A DNA stretch of 64,000 bases from Proteus terrae subsp. cibarius. GTDB taxonomy: Bacteria > Pseudomonadota > Gammaproteobacteria > Enterobacterales > Enterobacteriaceae. A program made the translations under genes and the position numbers. Location of the stretch: the NCBI RefSeq assembly GCF_011045835.1, contig NZ_CP047349.1:1736001-1800000 (forward strand). The letters are read 5' to 3'. Below, one piece after another: positions 20,418 to 29,568 of the stretch. Numbering within the stretch: the stretch's first letter is position 1; the number at the start of each line of letters is the position of its first letter. The notes beneath the pieces were generated by a model. It did not search any database and was not told the origin of the DNA. It saw nothing but the letters and a program-made list of their open reading frames with translations.

Positions 20418-20588
20418 TTATTTGATGGTTTTTAAATCAATAACAGCCTGTTTTTCACTCGTTGGTATTAACGTTCCATGAGTAACATCACAATCTGGTT
20501 TTGTTGGTGGGCAGTGTTCTGTAAACGCACTCGTAAGAGAAGTAAAGAAGAAAAACAATAAGGTAATAGATAATTTTATAATAGACAT
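20418..20588 (-). CDS. Small secreted peptide, 56 aa
   Basis: Too short for most gene callers, but well formed. AAGGAG stands 8 nt before ATG at 20588. An N-terminal hydrophobic signal (K5 then a Leu/Phe-rich stretch) ends in TSA at about residue 21. The mature part is about 35 residues with two cysteines (C26, C33) and many prolines and threonines. It stops at 20418. Function unknown and no family recognised. Inverted repeats lie in its upstream region (20601-20630; 20634-20679). Confidence 0.65.
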   Translation of the reverse strand: MSIIKLSITLLFFFFTSLTSAFTEHCPPTKPDCDVTHGTLIPTSEKQAVIDLKTIK

Positions 20589-20698
20589 AATCGTTGCTCC
20601 TTCTTAAAGAATAAGCCTATACCTTAAGAAGAGAGTGCAAAATCGACAACATTAAACCGTATTAATCCACTTTTGCACTTTATTCATTATCAATAAAG

Positions 20699-21982
20699 TT
20701 ATTGGGCAACTTTGTTTAAGTGTAATGCGATTAATAAAGCAATTAACATTAAAAGGGCAATAAATAAACCTACACCCAGCCAACCGAAGCTCACCCAGAA
20801 TAAGCCACCCACTGTTCCTGCAAGGCTAGAACCTGCATAGTAAGTAAAGAGATAGAGTGAAGATGCTTGGGCGCGTCCTCGTTTAGCACGACGACCAACC
20901 CAACTACTTGCAACAGCATGTGCAGCAAAGAAACCTGTCGTTAAGATAAGCATTCCAATAAAAATAACGGGTAGGGATTCAATTAAGGTGATCAATATGC
21001 CGATTAACATCATTGAGATCCCAGCAATAAAGATTTTGCCTAATCCATATTTAGTCGTTAATAAGCCCGCTTTGGATGCACTATAAGTGCCGCTTAAATA
21101 GACGATAGAAATTAGTCCCACTGTGGTTTGACTTAACGAATAGGGTGCATCTAATAACCGATAGCCAATATAGTTAAATAAAGTGACAAAACCGCCCATC
21201 AATAAACCACCTTCAATAAATAACAAAGGCAGTCCTTTATCTCTAAAATGCAATTTAGTGGTAATAAGAAGATTACGAGGTTTTAATGCTGTTGGTCTAA
21301 AGTGCTGTGAAGCAGGTAATATCTTCCAGAAAGTAATTGCAGCAAAAAGGGCAAAAATGCCGAGAATAACAACAGATAAACGCCAAGAATAATAATCACT
21401 TAATACCCCTGTAATAACGCGGCCGCTCATTCCCCCAATAGAGTTACCACTAATATATAAACCCATTGATAATGCGAGATAAGCAGGATGAATTTCTTCA
21501 CTTAAATACGTCATTGCCACTGCGGCTACACCACTTAATGAAAGTCCAACTAAAGCCCGTGTAATTAAAATACCTGTCCAGCTATTCATAGTTGCACTTA
21601 ATAATGTAAAAAATGCAGCGCAAAACAATGCAATGACCATGACATTCTTACGCCCAAAAGCGTCTGACAGTGGGCCTGTAATCAATAATCCACACGCCAT
21701 TAAAGCGGTTGAAAGGGAGAGCGCTAGACTACTGGTCGCAGGGCTGACGGAAAATTCGTTAGATAACACCGGCAATATGGGTTGCACAAAATAGAGTAAG
21801 GCGAATGTCGCTAAACCGACCATAAAAAATGACACTGTCACTTTTATATACAGCGCATCATCACGCTGAATATAGTGCTTAGGGTTAGATTGGCGATGAG
21901 CAGGCTTTTCTATACTTGATGTATTGTCTGAAATATCAGTGCCTAAGCTCATACTTTTACTGTCTATTTCGTGAGTATCCAT
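20699..21982 (-). CDS. ynfM: MFS transporter YnfM
   Basis: Major facilitator superfamily permease (427 aa, twelve helices). It matches E. coli YnfM throughout: FALLYFVQPILPVLS in helix 1, GPLSDAFGRKNVMV in loop 2-3 and LYISGNSIGGMSGR in mid-protein. Substrate unknown. Its N-terminal 40 residues are polar and variable. It is divergent from its likely LysR regulator ynfL, as in E. coli. Confidence 0.92.
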   Translation of the reverse strand: MDTHEIDSKSMSLGTDISDNTSSIEKPAHRQSNPKHYIQRDDALYIKVTVSFFMVGLATFALLYFVQPILPVLSNEFSVSPATSSLALSLSTALMACGLLITGPLSDAFGRKNVMVIALFCAAFFTLLSATMNSWTGILITRALVGLSLSGVAAVAMTYLSEEIHPAYLALSMGLYISGNSIGGMSGRVITGVLSDYYSWRLSVVILGIFALFAAITFWKILPASQHFRPTALKPRNLLITTKLHFRDKGLPLLFIEGGLLMGGFVTLFNYIGYRLLDAPYSLSQTTVGLISIVYLSGTYSASKAGLLTTKYGLGKIFIAGISMMLIGILITLIESLPVIFIGMLILTTGFFAAHAVASSWVGRRAKRGRAQASSLYLFTYYAGSSLAGTVGGLFWVSFGWLGVGLFIALLMLIALLIALHLNKVAQ

Positions 21983-22107
21983 ATTGATTAAACTTCCATT
22001 ACTTAAATTTGATTTATGTCAATGTTAGAAATATTTGATTTTTTTGTCTAATATATTAATCATTAAAAATAAGACTTTTAAAGTATCAATGACGATATGA
22101 GAGAAAT

Positions 22108-23022
22108 ATGAATATTGAACTTAGGCATTTACGTTACTTTATTGCCGTAGCAGAAGAGCTTCATTTTGGTAAAGCCGCAGAAAGATTAAACATTTCTCAG
22201 CCTCCTTTAAGCCAACAAATACAAGCACTTGAAGGTGAAATAGGCGCTAGGCTATTAGAACGAACTAACCGTTCTGTTTCGTTAACACCTGCAGGACAAA
22301 TGTTTTTAAAAGAGTCGTATCAAATTATGGCGCAGGTCAACGCAGCCGCAACACGTGCCGCTAGAATGGAAAAAGGTGAGTTAGGTGAAATTTCAATTGG
22401 TTTTACCTCAACGACACCTTTTATGCATTTAGTCACCTTGAGTTTGCGACAATTTAGAGAGAACTATCCTGAAGTCGGTATTCATATGCATCAAATGAAT
22501 ACAAAACAACAGATATCGCCGTTACTGACAGGACGTATTGATCTGGGGATCATGCGAAACACGACGTTACCCGAAAATTTGCACCACCAGCTATTGTTTC
22601 GTGAGCCTTTTATTTTAGCGGTTTATGAAGGGCATCCTTTACTTGCTTACAAAGAAATGGGCGTTAATATTCAAGATATTGGGCAATATCCTTTTGTTTT
22701 CTTTGAAAGAGATGTTGGTACGGCTCTTTATGATGAGATTATTCAATTGCTTAGTTTGTCAGGGATTACGCCAACTATTGCACAAGAAGCGGGTGAAGCC
22801 ATGACGATTTTAGGACTGGTTGCCGCAGGGCTTGGTATTTCGATCGTGACAAAATCATTTACGCGAATGAAAGTCGATGGTGTGCATTATCTACACTTTG
22901 CAAATTCTCAGGCGTTTTCTGAGGTTTGGCTAGTTTCTCATAATAAGCGAGCCATTCCAGCGGCAGCGAATCGATTAACGCAATTACTATTAAAAAATAT
23001 CTTAGATCACCAAAAATCTTGA
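22108..23022 (+). CDS. ynfL: LysR-family regulator YnfL
   Basis: 304-aa LysR-type regulator. The N-terminal winged HTH shows HLRYFIAVAEELHFGKAAERLNISQPPLSQQIQALE, split here as HLRYFIAVAEEL and AAERLNISQPPLSQQ, followed by a periplasmic-binding-like effector domain (about 90-300). It closely matches E. coli YnfL. Adjacent and divergent to ynfM, which it probably controls; the 125-bp gap is AT-rich. GAGAG precedes the ATG. Confidence 0.9.
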   Translation: MNIELRHLRYFIAVAEELHFGKAAERLNISQPPLSQQIQALEGEIGARLLERTNRSVSLTPAGQMFLKESYQIMAQVNAAATRAARMEKGELGEISIGFTSTTPFMHLVTLSLRQFRENYPEVGIHMHQMNTKQQISPLLTGRIDLGIMRNTTLPENLHHQLLFREPFILAVYEGHPLLAYKEMGVNIQDIGQYPFVFFERDVGTALYDEIIQLLSLSGITPTIAQEAGEAMTILGLVAAGLGISIVTKSFTRMKVDGVHYLHFANSQAFSEVWLVSHNKRAIPAAANRLTQLLLKNILDHQKS

Positions 23023-23028
23023 TTTATC

Positions 23029-23044
23029 TGTGTTTTTGATCACG
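23029..23044. promoter_or_regulatory. Possible CRP site upstream of mlc
   Basis: TGTGT, six bases, TCACG agrees with the CRP consensus at eight of ten positions, about 107 bp before the mlc start. E. coli mlc is known to be CRP-controlled. Weak match, judged by eye. Confidence 0.35.
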
Positions 23045-23150
23045 CTTTTTATGTAAGTATTGTACAATTATCACAAATTGACGACATAATCGGTAATGAA
23101 TTATTTGGAGCCTCGAATTAATTATGGCTCCTTAATTAAGGATGCATTCA

Positions 23151-24362
23151 ATGGGGAACCAACCTAGTCACATCGATCACGTAAAACAATTTAATCTTGG
23201 CACAGTCTTTCGCTTGATTGATGAACATGGTCCCATTTCTCGTATTTCACTGTCAAAAAAGGCAGAGCTTGCGCCAGCAAGTATTACTAAGATCACACGA
23301 GAATTAGTTGAAGCACACCTTATTCATGAAACAGAGTTCCCAGATGTGGGATTTCGTGGCAGACCTGCGGTCGGATTAAAATTAGAAAGCCAAGGCTGGC
23401 AATTTCTCTGTATCCGCGTCAATAAAGGTAGTTTGCTTTTTAGTTTAAGAGAATTAGATAGCAAGCTGGTTACTGAAGATACTTTCGATTTCCCCAAAGA
23501 ATATAGCGATGACTTTCTTAATCACTTTTTAGTTACAATTGATAAATTCTTCGAACGTTATCAATCTCGTGTTGAGAGATTGACGGCAATTAGTATTACA
23601 ATGAATGCTATTGTTGATCCCATTAGTGGCGTTATTTATAGCTCACCTTATTATGATATTAAAGACATTCCACTTGCCGATAAAATTCATGAAAAAACAG
23701 GTGTTTCTGTATTTTTACAACATAGCGTAACTGCATGGACAATGGCCGAATCGTTATACGGTGCGGCAAAAAACAATTCAGACGTTCTGCAAATTGTTAT
23801 TGATGATATTGTTGGTGCTGGCGTGATAAGTAATGGAAAAACATTACACTCTAACAGTCATAGTGCCGTTGAAATTGGACATACTAAAGTTATCGATTCT
23901 CAAAATAGCTGTTATTGCGGGGCAAAAGGGTGCTTAGAAACAGAAATTGCTATTCCTCAATTAATTAAAAAAGCCCAATTATTAGCTCAAGAAGATCCGA
24001 CTTCGTTGCTGAACAAATATCCTATTACTATAGAAACATTGTGTGATGCAATATTAGTTGGCGATAAATCAGCGCTTGAGATTGTTAATTTAGTTGCTCA
24101 ACGATTAGGTTTTATTTTGGCGGTCATGATTAATGTCTTTAATCCGCAAAAAATATTAATTGGTTCACCACTTTGTCGAGCCAAATCCATTCTTTTTCCT
24201 TTGATCTTGAAGCAAGTTCAATATCACGTTATGCCACGTTATGCGCAGTCTTTAATTATTGAAGAAACAGAGTTAAGAAACAAAGGAACATTGCCTGCGG
24301 CTTCGCTTGTAAAAGAAGCTCTCTACAATGGCTCTTTGTTAATTGAGTTGATGCAAGGCTAG
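23151..24362 (+). CDS. mlc: ROK-family glucose repressor Mlc
   Basis: Represses ptsG, manXYZ and related sugar-uptake genes and is sequestered by dephosphorylated EIICB-Glc. 403 aa. The N-terminal HTH contains GPISRISLSKKAELAPASITKITREL. The ROK zinc site is present as the GHT...CYCGAKGCLET motif. The C-terminal helix NGSLLIELMQG is typical of Mlc. The ATG at 23151 aligns with the E. coli N-terminus and has AAGG 9 nt upstream; the in-frame ATG at 23142 abuts that AAGG, so it is unlikely. Synteny mlc-bioD2 is as in E. coli. Confidence 0.95.
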   Translation: MGNQPSHIDHVKQFNLGTVFRLIDEHGPISRISLSKKAELAPASITKITRELVEAHLIHETEFPDVGFRGRPAVGLKLESQGWQFLCIRVNKGSLLFSLRELDSKLVTEDTFDFPKEYSDDFLNHFLVTIDKFFERYQSRVERLTAISITMNAIVDPISGVIYSSPYYDIKDIPLADKIHEKTGVSVFLQHSVTAWTMAESLYGAAKNNSDVLQIVIDDIVGAGVISNGKTLHSNSHSAVEIGHTKVIDSQNSCYCGAKGCLETEIAIPQLIKKAQLLAQEDPTSLLNKYPITIETLCDAILVGDKSALEIVNLVAQRLGFILAVMINVFNPQKILIGSPLCRAKSILFPLILKQVQYHVMPRYAQSLIIEETELRNKGTLPAASLVKEALYNGSLLIELMQG

Positions 24363-24557
24363 GTTAAGTGAAAAAATCGTAACAAAAGTGTTTTTCAAGC
24401 GTAAATCTGTCAATTGATCATTAACGAATTCTCTATTTTCGACCAATTAACTAAAAAATTGAGCTATCTCAAGCCACCAGAAACAGTGTTACCCTAAACT
24501 CTAATCTCTGTCATTTTTTATGAACCTGATTTATCTGTCATAACGGAAGTAAATTAT

Positions 24558-25229
24558 ATGTTAACACGCTTTTTTGTTACGGGGACAGATACCAACGTGG
24601 GTAAAACTGTTGTAACCCGAGCACTTCTTCAGTCATTAAATCGTGGCGGGTCAACGGCAGTGGGTTATAAGCCTATTGCAACAGAATTACATGAAACGGC
24701 TGATGGTGAACGTAATCGTGACGCTATGATTATTCATAATTCATCGCCAGTTGAAGTTCGCTACGACGAAATTAATCCTATTTTGCTTGATAATTGTTAT
24801 GTTAGTGAAAATGAAATTGATTTTAATAAGATTTCAAATGAGCTCGACAGTTTAAGTAAAAAAGCAGAGTGTGTTGTTATCGAGGGTAATGGCGGTTGGC
24901 GTTATCTGCTCGATGATAATACCTTTTATTCTGATTGGGTGGTAAAAGAACAAATTCCAGTTGTTTTGGTTGTCGGTATTCAACCAGGCTGTGTTAATCA
25001 CTCAATATTAACAGCACAATCTATTATCAACGATGGTGTAAAATTAGTAGGTTGGGTTGCGAATAGAATAAATCCAGGATTACCTTATTACGCGAAAATA
25101 GTGGAAAGGCTGTCTCAGCATATTCCTGCACCGCTGATTGGTGAAATCCCATATTTGTTACGTCCTGAAGAACGTGATCTCTCTTGTTACCTAGATTTAA
25201 GTCAGTTGGAAATCGCTGTACCTGCTTAA
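24558..25229 (+). CDS. bioD2: Dethiobiotin synthetase paralogue (YnfK/BioD2)
   Basis: ATP-dependent carboxylase fold that closes the ureido ring of dethiobiotin from DAPA, CO2 and ATP; the paralogue's physiological role is less clear than BioD. 223 aa. P-loop GTDTNVGKTVV near residues 8-18, the VVIEGNGGWRYLL block corresponding to EGAGG of BioD, and the VANRINPG motif for the adenine. No other biotin genes are nearby. It follows mlc as in E. coli, but with a 195-bp gap and its own CGGAAG ribosome site. Confidence 0.9.
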   Translation: MLTRFFVTGTDTNVGKTVVTRALLQSLNRGGSTAVGYKPIATELHETADGERNRDAMIIHNSSPVEVRYDEINPILLDNCYVSENEIDFNKISNELDSLSKKAECVVIEGNGGWRYLLDDNTFYSDWVVKEQIPVVLVVGIQPGCVNHSILTAQSIINDGVKLVGWVANRINPGLPYYAKIVERLSQHIPAPLIGEIPYLLRPEERDLSCYLDLSQLEIAVPA

Positions 25230-25298
25230 GAGAGAATATAAATAAGTAACGAAGTGGATTGCTATCTGTTTTTAAACGATACCAAACTTGTTACTTTT

Positions 25299-25338
25299 AA
25301 ACGCCTGATGAGTAAACTCATTGGGTGTTTTTGTTTTT
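25299..25338 (+). terminator. Terminator after bioD2
   Basis: Stem of about 14 pairs with G:U wobbles (25299-25312/25317-25330), TAAA loop and a T-rich tail. Confidence 0.7.
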
Positions 25339-25450
25339 TCTGATTTCGCCTCAAGTATAACTAATGATAAAAGTAACACACAAAATTGAAGCTAAATAAG
25401 ATAAAATGCAGATAAATCAGATGAATAGTCATTGATAAACAGTGGCAAAG

Positions 25451-25480
25451 AAAAAGGGCGCTTATATTGCGCCCTTTTTT
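25451..25480. terminator. GC-rich terminator shared with the DUF1161 gene
   Basis: AAAAAGGGCGC and GCGCCCTTTTTT form an 11-bp stem with T-runs in both directions, 27 bp after the minus-strand gene's stop. Confidence 0.9.
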
Positions 25481-25506
25481 AATCACAAGATGTTATCAAC
25501 TATAGA

Positions 25507-25743
25507 TTAATGACGAGTATAGATGATTTTCTTACTATCATTTTCGCAAGTTCCGACAACTTTACCATCTGTTTGAGCAACTTGGTCGTTTTCAACAACA
25601 GTTAAAGTAAAGTTAGTTGCTGGCACGCCATTGTTAACGATTTTTTGTTGAATAGATTCAACGACTTCATCACATCCCGCATTCGCGGCTAAAGGTGCAA
25701 ATGCAACAAGAGTGGCCATTACTGCAAATACATATTTTTTCAT
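25507..25743 (-). CDS. DUF1161 small periplasmic protein (YnfD-like)
   Basis: 78-aa exported protein. Signal peptide of about 22 residues (MKKYVFAVMATLVAFA, cleavage after ANA). The mature part has the DUF1161 pattern: C-D-E-V near the new N-terminus, I-x-x-K-I-x-x-N-G-V-P, then GKVVGTCENDSKKIIY with the second cysteine. The start at 25743 has GGAGAG upstream; the longer frame to 25791 would destroy the signal peptide. Function unknown. Confidence 0.82.
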   Translation of the reverse strand: MKKYVFAVMATLVAFAPLAANAGCDEVVESIQQKIVNNGVPATNFTLTVVENDQVAQTDGKVVGTCENDSKKIIYTRH

Positions 25744-25796
25744 ATCATTCTCTCCTTGTTTTACGAAGTAAAACATCACTGTTTTACACAATTTTC

Positions 25797-26153
25797 TTAC
25801 GGGTTAACAGGGCGACCAGTATTACTGTCTAAACAACGACGCGTTTCAGGCTCCCAATATGCATAGACATTCGCACTTTTTAGACAAGCATCTCGCTCAT
25901 CAATGGCTTTATCTACTTTATTAAATTCAATTTTTTCTCGTTGATTAACTTGGGTACGAAGCTCGCGCTTTTGATCCCAGTCTTCTTTCATTTGTCGAGC
26001 TTGTTCTTTATCTAAGACATTGTCATAGCCATCGCCATTAATGGTTACATTAGTTGAAGCGGCAACAGAAGAAAAAGAAGACACTGATAAACCAAGAAAT
26101 AAGGAGAACACCATGGTTCTGATGGCTTGTTTCTTAGTTAGTGTGTTTATCAT
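25797..26153 (-). CDS. ynfB: DUF1283 protein YnfB
   Basis: 118-aa exported protein (UPF0482/DUF1283) of unknown function. Signal peptide to about residue 32, a charged helical middle ([17 protein letters not shown]) and the diagnostic C-terminal [16 protein letters not shown] with two cysteines (one in DACLK, one here). E. coli YnfB ends the same way. AGAGGA precedes the ATG. The downstream DUF1161 gene starts 54 bp later, possibly in the same transcript. Confidence 0.88.
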   Translation of the reverse strand: MINTLTKKQAIRTMVFSLFLGLSVSSFSSVAASTNVTINGDGYDNVLDKEQARQMKEDWDQKRELRTQVNQREKIEFNKVDKAIDERDACLKSANVYAYWEPETRRCLDSNTGRPVNP

Positions 26154-26253
26154 GGTTGCTATCCTCTAAAGTTATGTAGCTATTGCTCTCAATGACTATT
26201 ATATCTTAATAATTATAGCTGATACCTTAATAAAAAATGTGTTTTCAGTGCGT

Positions 26254-27003
26254 TTAATTTTGACGATGAACACTTAATCCTGCAAATGACTGACTTACAG
26301 GCATCATTTCTAAGGTATTGATATTTACATGAGCAGGTAATGTCGCTGTCCAATATACCGCTTCTGCGACATCTTCAGGTGTTAATGCATTTGCATTGGC
26401 ATAAGTTTGCTCAACTTTATCACTATCACCTTTAAAACGAACTAATGAAAACTCTGTACCACCAACAAGGCCCGGTTCAATATCGGTAACACGAACTTTT
26501 TTACCTTGGAGGTCTGCACGCAATCCTAAACTAAATTGCTTAACAAACGCTTTAGTGGCGCCATAAACATTGCCGCCCATATAAGGCCAAGAGGCTGCTG
26601 TTGAGCTGATATTAATAATATGACCTTTATTTCTTTCAACCATAAAAGGAAGAATAGCGCGAGTGACATGAACCAGACCTTTATTATTTGTCTCGATCAT
26701 CGTATCCCAGTCATCAAGGTTAGCTTTATCGGCGGTATTTAAACCTAGGGCTAAGCCTGCATTATTGACTAATACATCAATTTCACGCCATTTTTCAGGT
26801 AATTGGGTGTAAATTTCACTGACTGCTTTTTTATCTGTGACATCTAACTGTAACGGATAAAATTGTTCACCTAGCTCTTTATGCAAGTTATTAAGTTTAT
26901 TCAAACGACGAGCAGTACCAATAACTTTATGTCCATGGCTGATAAAATGGCGAGCAATGGCTTCACCAAAGCCAGCGGAAGCACCCGTGATAAAAATAAT
27001 CAT
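26254..27003 (-). CDS. ydfG: Short-chain dehydrogenase YdfG (malonic semialdehyde / 3-hydroxy acid)
   Basis: NADP-dependent oxidoreductase acting on L-allo-threonine, 3-hydroxypropionate and malonic semialdehyde (Rut pathway detoxification). 249 aa. Cofactor loop TGASAGFGEAIA (7-18), NNAG, the catalytic Ser and Y-x-x-x-K in VYGATKAFVKQF, and the DIEPGLVGGTEFS segment characteristic of YdfG. The C-terminus SVHRQN matches E. coli. AGGGTAATT precedes the ATG. Confidence 0.95.
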   Translation of the reverse strand: MIIFITGASAGFGEAIARHFISHGHKVIGTARRLNKLNNLHKELGEQFYPLQLDVTDKKAVSEIYTQLPEKWREIDVLVNNAGLALGLNTADKANLDDWDTMIETNNKGLVHVTRAILPFMVERNKGHIINISSTAASWPYMGGNVYGATKAFVKQFSLGLRADLQGKKVRVTDIEPGLVGGTEFSLVRFKGDSDKVEQTYANANALTPEDVAEAVYWTATLPAHVNINTLEMMPVSQSFAGLSVHRQN

Positions 27004-27224
27004 TTAATTACCCTCGATAGTTATAATATTTGAAAGTAAAAGGCTATCAATAGAAAGAGTCAAGTTTAAAAACCGGCTTTGTGATAAATCAGGCTAAAAA
27101 CCAGCCCCTTTTCTTATATGAAAGATTTTTATCTTTAATAATAACCTGTATTTTTGTTTTTAACTGGAAGAACAAGAGGTGATTATTTAGTTAAAAACAA
27201 AGAAGATAAAATTCAAGCCTGCTA

Positions 27225-27425
27225 TCAAGGTAAAACAAATAAACTCAGTAAGAACATAGTGATAATAATAATGATGCTACCAATTACAGCAATCGTTAGT
27301 GTGGGTGATAAAAGAAAACAGAAGTAACAAAAAATAAAGGTCACTACGATATGAACTAAATCGCTACACGACTTATATAAAACCACGATGGTTTTTTTTA
27401 ATTGAGAGAGAAACGATTTGTTCAT
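27225..27425 (-). CDS. Possible small membrane protein, 66 aa
   Basis: Open frame with a basic N-terminus (MNKSFLSQLKK) and a 40-residue hydrophobic stretch, enough for one long or two short helices. The ribosome site is weak (GGTG). No family recognised. It stands between ydfG and osmB in a gap that otherwise holds nothing. It may be a real orphan or chance. Confidence 0.4.
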   Translation of the reverse strand: MNKSFLSQLKKTIVVLYKSCSDLVHIVVTFIFCYFCFLLSPTLTIAVIGSIIIIITMFLLSLFVLP

Positions 27426-27470
27426 ATCACACCAAAATAAATGCAGATTATCTTATTGTGACTCGTTGCT

Positions 27471-27501
27471 AGACTGAGTCAAAAAAATATAAACTCAGTC
27501 T
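27471..27501 (-). other. Inverted repeat after osmB
   Basis: AGACTGAGT and ACTCAGTCT (27471-27479/27493-27501), 9-bp perfect arms with an A/T-rich loop, 22 bp beyond the osmB stop; probably a terminator or mRNA 3'-end hairpin. Confidence 0.55.
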
Positions 27502-27522
27502 AACAAAATATTAAAACAACGG

Positions 27523-27744
27523 TTATTTTTTACCAACTTGATGGCCAATAACGCCACCTAAGACACCGCCACCAATGGTGCCCAATGCGCTACCATCAGT
27601 TAAAATAGCGCCACCGATAGCACCTGCGCCGGCACCAATTGCTGTATTACGGTCGCGTTTTGTCATGCTAGAACAGCCCGCAAGTGAAAAAAGCAGAACA
27701 GAAGCGACACATAGTGTTCCAATCTTTTTTAACGTGATATTCAT
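27523..27744 (-). CDS. osmB: Osmotically inducible lipoprotein OsmB
   Basis: 73-aa outer-membrane lipoprotein. Signal sequence with lipobox L-A-G-C, then KRDRNTAIGAGAGAIGGAILTDG and a glycine-zipper tail ending IGHQVGKK, as in E. coli OsmB (72 aa). The ATG at 27744 follows CGGAG; the longer frame to 27771 is not needed. Osmotic and RpoS control is known for E. coli and assumed here. Confidence 0.93.
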   Translation of the reverse strand: MNITLKKIGTLCVASVLLFSLAGCSSMTKRDRNTAIGAGAGAIGGAILTDGSALGTIGGGVLGGVIGHQVGKK

Positions 27745-27973
27745 TTTTATAAACTCCGATATAAAGGACAATATAAAGATAAACTTATCGTATTTATACA
27801 GGGATCGGAATATTCGGGAACAACGGAGAGAAAACTCTTAAAGTGAGTGAACACTTATAACATACATTTTAAATGCATTTAATTAAAATAAATTTTATTA
27901 TCTATATTATTATTTGATGCTCAGATGAAAAGCATCAATGTATTATGTCATTTATATGAGTTAACGTAACAAT

Positions 27974-28960
27974 ATGATATTGATAAATAAATTAAAAACA
28001 CTCTCTTCACAATTCGCATCGGGTTATTTTGGTGTTGTATTAGGGATGATTGGTACGGGGATGGCATGGCGTTATGCAGCAAAAGAGCACGACTATCCGT
28101 CTTATATTGGTGAAATATTTATTGGTGTAGGTTGTTTGGTTTGGTTAACACTTACACTATTTTTGCTGAGTAAATGGCTATTTCATCGACAAGCAATTAT
28201 TGATGAAATTAAACATCCGGTTGCCAGTGGATTTACTAGCTTATTTCCCGCAACGACAGTCTTAGTCTCGATAGGACTAAACCCATATTTACCGTTATTT
28301 TCTCTGACACTGTTTAGCATAGGAGCAATTGCTCAGTTAGGGTATTCCAGTTGGTTAATTGGTTATCAATGGAAGGGTGAATATCCTAAAATGGCGACGA
28401 CACCAGTTTTATATTTACCCACAGTTGCGAACAATTTCATTTGTACCATGGCATGTGGTGCATTAGGTTTTAATGATCTGGGTGTTTTATTTTTCGGTGC
28501 CGGTGTATTTTCTTGGTTAAGTTTAGAACCCGCTATTTTAAAAAGAATACGCAGTGAAGGGTTAATGGATGAAAAATCACGGCTATCATTTGGTATTCAA
28601 TTAGCACCTGCTTTAGTTGCTTGTAGTGCTTACTTGGCTATCAATGACAATCATATCGATTTCTTCGCTAAAATGTTATTAGGCTATGGTCTTTTACAGC
28701 TTCTGTTTATGGTGAGATTAATTCCTTGGTTTGTTAAACAGCCTTTTTCATTACCTTTTTGGAGTTTCTCTTTCGGTGTATCTGCATTGGCAAAAGCTTC
28801 ATTAAATATGAGTATGACATCTAATAGTCATTTTATGCAGCTACTCTCAACAGCACTATTTATCTTTGCTAATTTAATAATCTTATTACTGATTTGGCAC
28901 TCATTATTATGGGCTTTTAAAGGACTAAAACAATTATGTTGTCCATCTAAAGCACTTTAA
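27974..28960 (+). CDS. tehA: TehA-like tellurite-resistance/dicarboxylate (TDT) transporter
   Basis: Ten-helix SLAC1/TDT family membrane protein, 328 aa. Matching blocks to E. coli TehA: GYFGVVLGMIGTGMAWRYA, TTPVLYLPTVANNFICTMACGALG, GVFSWLSLEPAI and FWSFSFGVSALA, with the gating Phe in the helix-5 region. No tehB methyltransferase follows; the next plus-strand gene is unrelated. TehA alone is thought to be an anion channel. Confidence 0.9.
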   Translation: MILINKLKTLSSQFASGYFGVVLGMIGTGMAWRYAAKEHDYPSYIGEIFIGVGCLVWLTLTLFLLSKWLFHRQAIIDEIKHPVASGFTSLFPATTVLVSIGLNPYLPLFSLTLFSIGAIAQLGYSSWLIGYQWKGEYPKMATTPVLYLPTVANNFICTMACGALGFNDLGVLFFGAGVFSWLSLEPAILKRIRSEGLMDEKSRLSFGIQLAPALVACSAYLAINDNHIDFFAKMLLGYGLLQLLFMVRLIPWFVKQPFSLPFWSFSFGVSALAKASLNMSMTSNSHFMQLLSTALFIFANLIILLLIWHSLLWAFKGLKQLCCPSKAL

Positions 28961-28977
28961 TAAACATAAAAACAAAG

Positions 28978-29010
28978 AGAGCCTAAACAAAATTATTTAG
29001 GCTCTTTTTA
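28978..29010 (+). terminator. Terminator of tehA, overlapping the next gene's end
   Basis: AGAGCCTAAA/TTTAGGCTCT (28978-28987/28996-29005) with T5. The right arm lies inside the last codons of the convergent minus-strand gene. Confidence 0.85.
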
Positions 29011-29507
29011 TTTTCAAGTTGCTTATTACATATTTCTACACATAAAGAAATATCATGAATAACAATAACTTTTGAAGATAATTCGGGATGATTATTAAAA
29101 AAAACATCTAAGCGTTTATTATATTGCTTTGAAAAGCGAAGAAGTTCCCACGTATTTACTAACGTTTCTTTAGGTAATTGGCGCTTAATTCTATTAATAA
29201 ATAAACGCTTTATTAAGTAATTAACACGTTTCCAATAAGGAATGTCTATTCTAAAAATAACAGTGCAGTCATTAAGAAAGGGTAATAAACGTTTGTCGTA
29301 AGCACCTTCAACGATCCATTTATCTGTTTCTTTAATGGCATTTACTTGAGATGTTATAAAATCCTCACTATTTTTATGGAATTCATCTCCAGTCATATCC
29401 CAATAAATGGCATCAAACGGATATACAGGTAAAGACAACGCAGTTGCAAGTTGCTTAGATAATGTTGTTTTTCCTGCTCCAGAGGGGCCCATAATACAAA
29501 TCTTCAT
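28983..29507 (-). CDS. P-loop NTPase/kinase of the adenylate-kinase-like (FlaR-type) family
   Basis: 174-aa cytosolic protein. Walker A GPSGAGKTT (7-15), then a Y-P-F-D-A-I-Y-W segment and WIVEGAYDKRL, a pattern seen in small kinases labelled topology modulation or FlaR-like; RNRIKRQLP-type basic helices follow. Substrate unknown. Its 3' end is occupied by the tehA terminator stem. Divergent from a small gene with only 61 bp between. Confidence 0.7.
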   Translation of the reverse strand: MKICIMGPSGAGKTTLSKQLATALSLPVYPFDAIYWDMTGDEFHKNSEDFITSQVNAIKETDKWIVEGAYDKRLLPFLNDCTVIFRIDIPYWKRVNYLIKRLFINRIKRQLPKETLVNTWELLRFSKQYNKRLDVFFNNHPELSSKVIVIHDISLCVEICNKQLENKKSLNNFV

Positions 29508-29568
29508 TTCTTTTTCAATAAGTTGCTTTAAGATAAGAATAGTATAAAGGGAAATAGAGCTAATAACG

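Noticed and set aside
24590..24625. Ter-like GTTGTAACC in bioD2
   Set aside because: Lacks the flanking GTAT and CTAAA bases that Tus needs.
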